Source of the DNA: Pseudomonadota bacterium
GTDB lineage: Bacteria > Pseudomonadota > Gammaproteobacteria > Xanthomonadales > Xanthomonadaceae
Assembly: GCA_023461075.1 (NCBI GenBank)
Contig: JAEWNY010000048.1
Location: 1 to 10,369, forward strand
DNA: 10,369 nucleotides
Direction of reading: 5' to 3'
This document shows positions 1 to 8,470 of the stretch, in pieces (position 1 is the first letter of the stretch; each line of letters starts with the position of its first letter). The notes beneath the pieces are model-generated. The model saw only the letters and a list, made by a program, of their open reading frames with translations. It did not search any database and was not told the DNA's origin. The translations under genes and the position numbers were made by a program.

Positions 1-797
1 ATCGCCTGCAATGACGGCTGCAACCAGTGTTGATGCAGCCGCTGGGCCGGGACATCACGCAGGTCGTACAGACCGCTGGCCCCGGTCGGGAATGCATCGG
101 GGCGTGTTGCGGGCTCAAGCATCGCCAAACGCGCCATGCCGCGCAGCATGGGATCGCCCGAATGGATCGTGGGAATCGCAAGGTGCAATACGTCAGGCAA
201 GCCCGCATCGCCCCACAACCAGAGCCCGTTGATCGGCATCAACCCGCGCGTGGCCCGCTCGCCGTTGCGCGGATGATTGTGCAGGATGACCTGCGCCTCG
301 CCATCGAGCTGGCGCCAACCGGGCGCGCCATCGCCTTCGGGACGATGTTTGAACAGGTCGGCGCCCAACGCTTCGGCCGGGGTCGAGAATCGCGGCAATG
401 AGCCATCCTGCGGCAGGCGCAGGTACCAGCGCTCCGGATGCGGCATCTGCAATCGAATGCCCGCATCGACGAACAGCGGGGCGAGTTCGCTTCGAAAAGC
501 AGCTGCGTCCTGTTCTGAGACCGCAAGCATCGGGCCGATCGCGACCAGCCGCGCGCCGTTGATGTCGGCACGCAGGTACGCAGGGTCTGCGCGCAACCAC
601 CGGTAGCCCCGCACTTCATCGAGCGCAAGATCGCCCTCGCCCAATCGTGACAGCGCGGCCGATGCCGGCAGCGACATCAACCAGGATTCCGTCCGCCCTG
701 TATCGGCGCGAGCAAGCGCCAGCGTGATATCGGCTGGCAGATCCTGCGCCCACTGGCGCAGTGGCGGCAACAGCAACTGGACGGGCGATTCGGCCAC
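1..797 (-). CDS. rpfE: RpfE-family protein, partial (3' end cut by window edge)
   Basis: 265 codons of an open frame run from a GTG at 797 to the left edge of the window without a stop; the C-terminus is missing. The protein is soluble-looking, with no signal peptide or membrane segment. I recognise the family (RpfE / COG4255 type, sometimes annotated as phosphoglycerate mutase-like) from two blocks: residues ~67-84, WLRADPAYLRADINGARL, and ~173-196, which contains HNHP, then TRGLMPINGLWLWG. A PTIHSGDPMLRGMARL stretch follows at ~209-224. In Xanthomonas campestris rpfE sits near recJ and greA beside the rpf regulatory cluster and has been linked to extracellular enzyme and polysaccharide levels; its biochemical role is not known to me, and I do not infer mutase activity. 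GTG 797 directly follows the greA TGA in the same frame, so no earlier start is possible. The next in-frame ATG (677) would remove 40 residues of plausible N-terminus. The gene beyond the edge is probably recJ (inference from Xanthomonas order). Confidence 0.82.
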   Translation of the reverse strand, partial: MAESPVQLLLPPLRQWAQDLPADITLALARADTGRTESWLMSLPASAALSRLGEGDLALDEVRGYRWLRADPAYLRADINGARLVAIGPMLAVSEQDAAAFRSELAPLFVDAGIRLQMPHPERWYLRLPQDGSLPRFSTPAEALGADLFKHRPEGDGAPGWRQLDGEAQVILHNHPRNGERATRGLMPINGLWLWGDAGLPDVLHLAIPTIHSGDPMLRGMARLAMLEPATRPDAFPTGASGLYDLRDVPAQRLHQHWLQPSLQA

Positions 798-1273
798 TCA
801 GGCTTCGTAGCGGACCGCGGCGATCTCGAACTCGTGGGTGCCGCCGGGTGCCTCCAGCGTGACTTCGTCGCCTTCGTGCTTGCCGATCAGCGCGCGGGCG
901 ATCGGCGAGGAAATCGCGATGAGCTTCTGCTTGATGTCGGCCTCCAGGTCACCCACGATCTGGTACGTCACCTCGTTGCCGGTCTCGACATCGACCAGGT
1001 CGACGGTCGCGCCGAACACCACCTTGTCGCCGGCGGCCAGCCTTGTGACATCGATGATCTGCGCGTGCGAGAGCTCACCTTCGAGCTGTTTGATGCGACC
1101 CTCGATGAAGCCCTGCTGCTCGCGCGCGGCGGCGTATTCGGCGTTTTCCTTGAGGTCGCCATGCGCGCGTGCCTCGGCGATCGCCTGGATCACCGCCGGA
1201 CGCTTCACGGACTTCAACTCTTCAAGTTCTTCGCGCAGGCGGGCGGCGCCACGCGCGGTCATCGGTGGATGAT

Positions 1274-1277
<4 letters not shown>
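798..1277 (-). CDS. greA: Transcription elongation factor GreA
   Basis: The product has 159 residues, against 158 for E. coli GreA. GreA binds in the secondary channel of RNA polymerase and stimulates cleavage of the 3' end of backtracked transcripts. The N-terminal coiled-coil hairpin covers about residues 6-75, with MTARGAARLREELEELK near the start. The tip holds DLKENAEY at 41-48, where Asp41 and Glu44 are the acidic residues that position catalytic magnesium. The C-terminal FKBP-like domain (about 80-159) includes SPIARALIGKHEGDEV. The start is ATG 1277, which overlaps the carB stop as ATGA. Although the frame stays open to about 1565, that upstream part is antisense-like carB coding sequence, and family proteins begin right before the MTxRGA block. 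The only upstream ribosome site is AAGGA about 12 bases away, so translation is probably coupled to carB. A carA-orf-carB-greA operon is known in Pseudomonas aeruginosa. Confidence 0.97.
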
Positions 1278-4519
<3,242 letters not shown>

Positions 4520-4527
4520 GGATCAGT

Positions 4528-5163
4528 TCACTTCATCAGTGCCGACGCCGGCACGTTGCAGGTGGTCATGGCGGCCATCAGCATCGGCAGCATTAAGGTC
4601 AGTGCGGCGTTCTCGCCGGCCGCCTTGCCGGTCTCGCCGTTCGAGATGGTTTGGTTGAAACCGATCAGTTCGCGCAGCGGTTGCTGCCGGGGATCGTTGG
4701 CGAGTGTCATCATCCCGGCGATTTCCTCCGGCTTGGATGCGCCGACCACCTTCATGATGTCGACCTCGCGCTTTTCGCGGCCGGCGACAATGCCTTCGTT
4801 GATCATCCGCGCGAACAACTGACCGCCGCCGCCTTCAAGCAAGCGGATGTCATCGGCGACGCGCGCCGGGTTGTCCCGGACGTAGTCGGCGGCACGCTTG
4901 GCCATCAGTTCCTGGAACTGCGGCTGACGCAAGTTCTGCCGCACGCAGGCGAGCTGGGTGGCGTCCATCGCGTCGGGCTTGTGGTTGATCGGCCACTTGG
5001 GGTCTTCGGCTGCCGCGGCTTCCAGCACTCGGCCCAGCGGCATGAGGTTGGAAGCGGCGCGCGCGAGGCGCGCAGCATCGGGCGTCGACTGAACCGACTG
5101 TTGAGCCAGGACACCGCCAGGCAGGCCGAAAGCGAGCAGTACGACGCATGCGAACAGTTTCAT
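4528..5163 (-). CDS. Predicted exported protein encoded between carA and carB
   Basis: The product has 211 residues. The N-terminus is a classical Sec signal peptide: Lys2, a hydrophobic core at about 3-14, and a signal-peptidase I-like site VLA|QQ at 20/21. This predicts a roughly 191-residue periplasmic or secreted mature protein. It is not a lipoprotein, because the Cys at 6 lies before the core end and there is no lipobox at the cleavage site. The mature chain has just two cysteines, Cys73 (LACVRQNL) and Cys202 (TTCNV), which could form a disulfide. It looks mostly helical. The tail, with LRELIGFNQTISNGETG, then GEN, then AMTTC, faintly resembles the C-terminal part of DUF2059-like periplasmic proteins; this is a weak, by-eye likeness. 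Function is unknown. ATG 5163 has a strong AAGGAGA site 7 bp upstream. The gene lies 19 bp after carA and 8 bp before carB. An unrelated or related orf occupies this slot in other carA-orf-carB operons. Confidence 0.88.
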   Translation of the reverse strand: MKLFACVVLLAFGLPGGVLAQQSVQSTPDAARLARAASNLMPLGRVLEAAAAEDPKWPINHKPDAMDATQLACVRQNLRQPQFQELMAKRAADYVRDNPARVADDIRLLEGGGGQLFARMINEGIVAGREKREVDIMKVVGASKPEEIAGMMTLANDPRQQPLRELIGFNQTISNGETGKAAGENAALTLMLPMLMAAMTTCNVPASALMK

Positions 5164-5170
5164 CGGGCAG

Positions 5171-5177
5171 TCTCCTT
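5171..5177 (-). promoter_or_regulatory. Strong ribosome binding site of the exported-protein gene
   Basis: AAGGAGA on the minus strand lies 7 bases before ATG 5163. It is the best Shine-Dalgarno match among the gene starts in the window and fixes the start of the carA-carB intervening gene. It also implies that this gene is translated on its own initiation rather than only by coupling from carA, unlike carB and greA downstream. Confidence 0.75.
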
Positions 5178-5182
5178 GCGAG

Positions 5183-6304
5183 TCAGCGCGCCATCATGGC
5201 GATGAATCGATCAAACAGGCCGGCCACGTCATGCGGGCCGGGCGATGCTTCCGGGTGACCCTGGAAACTGTAGGCAGGCGCGTCGGTCAGCGCGATGCCC
5301 TGGTTGGTGCCATCGAACAGCGAGCGATGGGTCACGGTTGCGTTCGAAGGCAGTGTGGATTCGTCGATGCAGAAGCCGTGGTTCTGCGAGGTGATCAGCA
5401 CGCGACCGCCGTCGAGCTCCTGCACCGGGTGGTTGGCGCCGTGGTGGCCATGCGGCATCTTCATCGTCTTCGCGCCCACGGCCAAGCCCAGCAACTGGTG
5501 GCCCAGGCAGATACCGTAGATCGGCAGTTTCGCGTCCAGCAATTCGCGGATCGCGGCGATCGCGTAATCGCAGGGTTCCGGATCGCCCGGGCCGTTGGAC
5601 AGGAACACGCCATCGGGCTTGAGCGCCAGCACCTCGCTGGCCGCTGTCTGCGCCGGCACCACGGTGACCTCGCAGCCGCGATCGGCCAGCAGACGCAGGA
5701 TGTTGGTCTTGATGCCGAAATCGTAGGCGACCACCTTGAAGCGGGCGGCCGGTTCGTCGAATGCATTGCGGTCGAGGTCAAGCGACCCCTGTGTCCAGCG
5801 GTACGGCTTGTCGGTGCTGACCACCTTGGCCAGGTCCATGCCTTTCAGGCCCGGGAACTTGCGCGCGGCCTCGATCGCGGCATCGGCATCCAGCCCGTCG
5901 CCGGCCATCACCGCGCCGTTCTGGGCGCCGCCTTCGCGCAGGCGCCGTGTCAGCGCGCGGGTATCGAGGTCGGAAATGCCGACGATTCCGCGTTCGCGCA
6001 TCCATTCCGGCAACGATTGCTCGCTGCGCCAGTTGCTCGGCCGGCGCGGCACGTCGCGGACGATGAGGCCGGAGGCCCAGACCTTGGCGGCCTCGTCATC
6101 GGCGGCGGTCATGCCGGTATTGCCGATGTGCGGATAGGTCAGGGTGACCAGCTGGCGCGCATAGGACGGATCGGTCAGCACTTCCTGATAGCCGGTCATC
6201 GCGGTGTTGAACACCACCTCACCCACCGAAAGGCCGGGTGCGCCGATGGAAACGCCCTTGAAGACGGTGCCGTCTTCGAGCGCGAGGAGTGCGGGTTGCG
6301 TCAC
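5183..6304 (-). CDS. carA: Carbamoyl-phosphate synthetase small (glutaminase) subunit CarA
   Basis: The product has 373 residues (E. coli CarA has 382). It hydrolyses glutamine and passes ammonia to CarB. The N-terminal CPSase small-subunit domain (about 1-150) shows GEVVFNTAMTGYQEVLTDPS at 28-47 and TYPHIGNTG at 56-64. The C-terminal class I glutamine amidotransferase domain has SNGPGDP at 236-242, the nucleophile Cys266 in GICLGHQ, and His350 and Glu352 in FQGHPEAS, so the catalytic triad is complete. The start is GTG 6304, giving VTQPALLALEDGT, which aligns with the usual MIKSALLVLEDGT-type start; no ATG lies in frame just upstream. AAGG 8 bases before the GTG is a moderate ribosome site. 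The gene follows a 119-bp spacer after dapB that holds a candidate promoter and leader ORF, and precedes the exported-protein gene by 19 bp. Confidence 0.98.
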   Translation of the reverse strand: MTQPALLALEDGTVFKGVSIGAPGLSVGEVVFNTAMTGYQEVLTDPSYARQLVTLTYPHIGNTGMTAADDEAAKVWASGLIVRDVPRRPSNWRSEQSLPEWMRERGIVGISDLDTRALTRRLREGGAQNGAVMAGDGLDADAAIEAARKFPGLKGMDLAKVVSTDKPYRWTQGSLDLDRNAFDEPAARFKVVAYDFGIKTNILRLLADRGCEVTVVPAQTAASEVLALKPDGVFLSNGPGDPEPCDYAIAAIRELLDAKLPIYGICLGHQLLGLAVGAKTMKMPHGHHGANHPVQELDGGRVLITSQNHGFCIDESTLPSNATVTHRSLFDGTNQGIALTDAPAYSFQGHPEASPGPHDVAGLFDRFIAMMAR

Positions 6305-6348
6305 GGGCTTCGCCTTGGTGGGGGTTGCAAGAAACCGCCGAAGTGCAC
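6301..6348 (-). CDS. Possible 15-codon leader peptide of the carA operon
   Basis: A short open frame begins at GTG 6348, with GGAG (6360-6357) 8 bases before it, and reads V-H-F-G-G-F-L-Q-P-P-P-R-R-S-P. Its TGA (6303-6301) overlaps the carA GTG start in a GTGA arrangement, the geometry of translational coupling. It contains three successive prolines, a known ribosome-slowing motif, and two adjacent arginine codons (AGG CGA) in front of an operon that makes an arginine precursor. Its start codon sits in the loop of a small GC hairpin followed by a T-rich stretch. Such short frames arise by chance, and a short peptide cannot be proven from sequence, so this is a hypothesis resting on the ribosome site and the overlap. 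Confidence 0.3.
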   Translation of the reverse strand: MHFGGFLQPPPRRSP

Positions 6349-6356
6349 GCGGGCGG
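6329..6356 (-). terminator. Possible small attenuator hairpin in the carA leader
   Basis: On the minus strand CCGCC (6356-6352) can pair with GGCGG (6339-6335) across a 12-base loop, followed at once by TTTCTT (6334-6329). This is the layout of an intrinsic terminator or attenuator, but the stem is only 5 bp and the T-run is interrupted, so it is weak. The loop contains the start codon of the possible leader peptide; a ribosome on that frame would melt the hairpin. Confidence 0.25.
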
Positions 6357-6388
6357 CTCCGGAGGCGATGGGTATCAGGCGAGCGGGA

Positions 6389-6417
6389 ATTCTAGCGGTG
6401 ATGGCTGCGTGAATCCA
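6389..6417 (-). promoter_or_regulatory. Candidate sigma70-type promoter for the carA operon
   Basis: TAGAAT (6394-6389) matches the -10 consensus at five of six bases. TGGATT (6417-6412), 17 bases upstream, matches the -35 consensus at three of six. The -35 lies only a few bases past the dapB stop. Transcription would start near 6382 and give a leader of about 80 bases before the carA GTG. The good -10, ideal spacing and position in the largest intergenic gap of the window support it; the poor -35 and lack of data keep it tentative. I did not recognise an ArgR or PurR/PepA site. Confidence 0.35.
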
Positions 6418-6423
6418 GTCCGA

Positions 6424-7158
6424 TCACGCGTCATGTTCATCCAGCAGGTCGTCAATGGAATGAAGTGCGGGCGGTTTTCCGGCCAGCCACGCTGCGGCCT
6501 GCAGTGCCCCGCGGGCAAAGATGTCGCGGCTACCGGCACGGTGGGCCAGCTCGATGCGCTCACCCGGCGCGCTGAACTGCACGATGTGCTCGCCGACGAT
6601 ATCGCCGGCACGGATCGAGGCGTAATGCGGCATCGCCCCGCCCTGCTCCGCCGCCGCACCCAGCGTCAACGCGGTGCCCGAGGGCGCATCCAGCTTGCGG
6701 GTGTGGTGCATTTCGATGATGTCGCAATCCCAGCCCGGCAAGTCCGCGGCTGCGCGGCGCACCAGGGCGTTCAGCACGGCGATGCCGATGCTGAAATTGC
6801 TGGCCCAGAGGATCGGGATGCGGGTCGATGCGGCCTCCATCGCCTGGCGTTGCGTGTCCGACAAACCCGTGGTGCCGGTCACCAGCGCGACCCCACGTTC
6901 CAGGCACAGCGACAGCAAGCCATCGAACGCCTCCGGCAGGCTGAAATCGATCGCGACATCGAAGGCCGGCACCCCGTGCATCTCGCGGGCGGCGAAATGC
7001 GCAACACCCTCCACCACGCGTTGCGCCGGCTGCCGCTTGGAGACCGCCGCGACCGCCTCGCAAGCCGATTGTTCATTGCACAGGCGCAGCAGGGCCTGGC
7101 CCATGCGGCCGTTGGCGCCGTGGATCAGCAACCGGATCGGAACGATATGCTCAGGCAT
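6424..7158 (-). CDS. dapB: 4-hydroxy-tetrahydrodipicolinate reductase DapB
   Basis: The product has 244 residues, shorter than E. coli DapB (273). It reduces hydroxy-tetrahydrodipicolinate to tetrahydrodipicolinate with NAD(P)H in the diaminopimelate/lysine route, supplying lysine and the peptidoglycan cross-linking residue. The Rossmann nucleotide motif GANGRMG is at 14-20 and GTTG at 95-98. The substrate/catalytic block EMHHTRKLDAPSGTA spans 149-163, with the presumed acid-base His151, His152 and Lys155. A conserved SIRAGDIVGEH follows at 181-191. Start ATG 7158 leaves seven residues before the IRLLIHGANGRMG strand; the upstream purine tract (GCAGGGCAGGGCG) is a poor ribosome site, so a start a few codons later is possible. 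It follows dnaJ by 99 bp, with an inverted repeat between them, and is separated from carA by 119 bp. Confidence 0.96.
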   Translation of the reverse strand: MPEHIVPIRLLIHGANGRMGQALLRLCNEQSACEAVAAVSKRQPAQRVVEGVAHFAAREMHGVPAFDVAIDFSLPEAFDGLLSLCLERGVALVTGTTGLSDTQRQAMEAASTRIPILWASNFSIGIAVLNALVRRAAADLPGWDCDIIEMHHTRKLDAPSGTALTLGAAAEQGGAMPHYASIRAGDIVGEHIVQFSAPGERIELAHRAGSRDIFARGALQAAAWLAGKPPALHSIDDLLDEHDA

Positions 7159-7179
7159 CGCCCTGCCCTGCGGAAACGG

Positions 7180-7210
7180 AACAGGCCGCCACGGTAACGG
7201 GCGGCCTGTT
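7180..7210 (-). terminator. 11-bp inverted repeat after dnaJ, probable terminator/attenuator
   Basis: AACAGGCCGCC (7180-7190) and GGCGGCCTGTT (7200-7210) are perfect reverse complements around a 9-base loop, giving a strong GC-rich hairpin 47 bases past the dnaJ stop. On the transcribed strand it is followed by CCGTTTCC, which is only moderately T-rich, so termination may be partial. It ends 21 bases before the dapB ATG. If transcription reads through, or begins upstream of it, the hairpin would lie in the dapB 5' leader. The most likely reading is the end of the dnaKJ transcript. Confidence 0.6.
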
Positions 7211-7257
7211 TGGGCACAACAACATCATGCACAATCGAGGATGTCTGTCCCGGCGGT

Positions 7258-8391
7258 TCAGCCGGTCATCCGGTCCCAGATGCCCTTGACGCCATCCATG
7301 AACGTGGCCGACTTGGGCGAGTGCTTGCGCGCGCCATCGCCGACAAAGGTGGCTTCGAACTGTTCAAGCAAGTCACGTTGTTCGGCGGTCAGGTTGATCG
7401 GCGTTTCCACCACGGCCGTGCAATACAGGTCGCCCTCGCTGTGGCTGCGGACCGACTTGACGCCCTTGCCACGGAGGCGGAACACCTTGCCACTCTGGGT
7501 CTCGGCCGGGACGCGGATTTCCGCCTCGCCACCCAGCGTCGGGACCCGAACGCTGTCGCCGAGTGCCGCCTGCGAGATCCGGATCGGCACCTCGCAATGC
7601 AGATCGTCGCCCTCGCGGGTGAAGATCCCGTGCGGGCGCACACGGACTTCCACGTACAGGTCGCCCGGCGGCGAACCGGCCGGGCCTGCCTCGCCCTCGC
7701 CCGCCAAGCGGATGCGGTCGCCGCTGTCGACGCCGGCCGGGATGCTGACCTCCAGCACCTTGTCTTCCTGCACGCGGCCGTTGCCGTGGCAGGTCTTGCA
7801 CGGATTGGCGATGGTCTGGCCGCGCCCCATGCAGGCCGGGCATGGCTGTTGCATCCGGAACGGGCCGCGCTGCATCACCACCTGGCCGCGACCGCCGCAC
7901 TGGCCGCAGGTGTCCAGCTTGCCGTCTTCCGAACCGGAACCCGCGCAGTCGTCGCATTCGGCCAATGTCGGCAGCTCGATTTTCTTTTCGATGCCCGCCA
8001 CCGCCTCTTCCAGGTCTAGGTCGAGCCGGTAACCGAGGTCGGCCCCGCGGCGCGCACGCTGCTGCCCGCCCATGCCGCCACCGAAGATGTTGCCGAAGAT
8101 GTCGCCGAAGATGTCGCCGACATCGCCTTGGAACCCGGGACCGCCACCACCGCCCATGCCGTGTTCGAAGGCGGGATGGCCGTGCTGGTCATAGGCGCGG
8201 CGCTTGCCGGCATCCGACAGCACTTCATAGGCTTCCTTGCACTCCTTGAATGCGACTTCGGCCTGTTTCTCGTTGCCGTGGTTGCGGTCGGGATGGTGCT
8301 TGGCCGCTGCCCGTCGATAAGCCACCTTGAGTTCGGCTTCGGTGACGGTGCGGCTGACGCCGAGGACTTCGTAGTAATCGCGCTTGCTCAT
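7258..8391 (-). CDS. dnaJ: Co-chaperone DnaJ (Hsp40, type I)
   Basis: The product has 377 residues (E. coli DnaJ has 376). It delivers unfolded proteins to DnaK and stimulates its ATPase in the cytoplasm. The J domain covers about 1-70 with HPD at 33-35. The Gly/Phe linker spans about 77-107 and includes a repeated DIFG motif. The zinc region has all four CxxCxGxG repeats and all eight cysteines (146/149, 162/165, 184/187, 198/201). The C-terminal substrate-binding domains run to the end, with GDLYVEVRV at 243-251. The start is ATG 8391, giving MSKRDYYEVLGV, the family's usual opening; an AGGGA lies a rather distant 13 bases upstream. dnaK lies 79 bp upstream, with possible hairpins in the gap. 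Co-transcription with dnaK, and heat-shock control from beyond the right edge, are expected but not visible here. Confidence 0.98.
   Translation of the reverse strand: MSKRDYYEVLGVSRTVTEAELKVAYRRAAAKHHPDRNHGNEKQAEVAFKECKEAYEVLSDAGKRRAYDQHGHPAFEHGMGGGGGPGFQGDVGDIFGDIFGNIFGGGMGGQQRARRGADLGYRLDLDLEEAVAGIEKKIELPTLAECDDCAGSGSEDGKLDTCGQCGGRGQVVMQRGPFRMQQPCPACMGRGQTIANPCKTCHGNGRVQEDKVLEVSIPAGVDSGDRIRLAGEGEAGPAGSPPGDLYVEVRVRPHGIFTREGDDLHCEVPIRISQAALGDSVRVPTLGGEAEIRVPAETQSGKVFRLRGKGVKSVRSHSEGDLYCTAVVETPINLTAEQRDLLEQFEATFVGDGARKHSPKSATFMDGVKGIWDRMTG
8081..8116 (-). repeat. Three 12-bp tandem repeats within dnaJ
   Basis: Three near-identical 12-bp units (plus strand CCGAAGATGTTG then CCGAAGATGTCG twice) lie in the Gly/Phe-linker part of dnaJ and encode D/N-I-F-G repeats. 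The first unit differs from the others at one base. The pattern preserves the frame and resembles DIF-type repeats common in bacterial DnaJ linkers, so it looks like part of a normal gene that could vary in copy number. Confidence 0.8.
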
Positions 8392-8420
8392 CGGTATCGC
8401 ATGTTCCCTGGGCTTTCACG

Positions 8421-8469
8421 CGAACGGGCAGACCGGTGTGGCCTGCCCGCTGCATCTGCTGGCCGTTCG
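8421..8469 (-). repeat. Inverted repeats in the dnaK-dnaJ spacer
   Basis: Two alternative hairpins overlap here. One pairs CGGGCAG (8425-8431) with CTGCCCG (8443-8449), 7 bp with an 11-base loop. The other pairs CGAACGG (8421-8427) with CCGTTCG (8463-8469), 7 bp around a larger loop. They share bases 8425-8427, so they exclude each other in part. No T-run follows, so neither looks like an intrinsic terminator. Roles in mRNA stability or in the dnaK:dnaJ expression ratio are possible (inference). Confidence 0.5.
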
Positions 8470-8470
8470 A

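Noticed and set aside
193..628. Short minus-strand frames inside the rpfE region
   Set aside because: They are out of frame with the 265-codon frame from GTG 797, which carries the conserved RpfE blocks. Their products are Arg-rich and featureless.
6355..6366. CTCCGGAG palindrome in the carA leader as an operator
   Set aside because: It is only 8 bp and GC-rich, expected by chance at this composition. It does not match an ArgR, PurR or other operator that I know.
5231..6412. 393-codon plus-strand frame opposite carA
   Set aside because: It is a shadow of carA with the same composition as the other antisense frames. It extends through the carA start region and has no recognisable motif.
6674..8032. 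452-codon plus-strand frame across dapB, the spacer and dnaJ
   Set aside because: It runs antisense to two well-identified genes and across the inverted repeat between them. The product is low-complexity and rich in Ser, Arg, Pro and Ala, with no domain.
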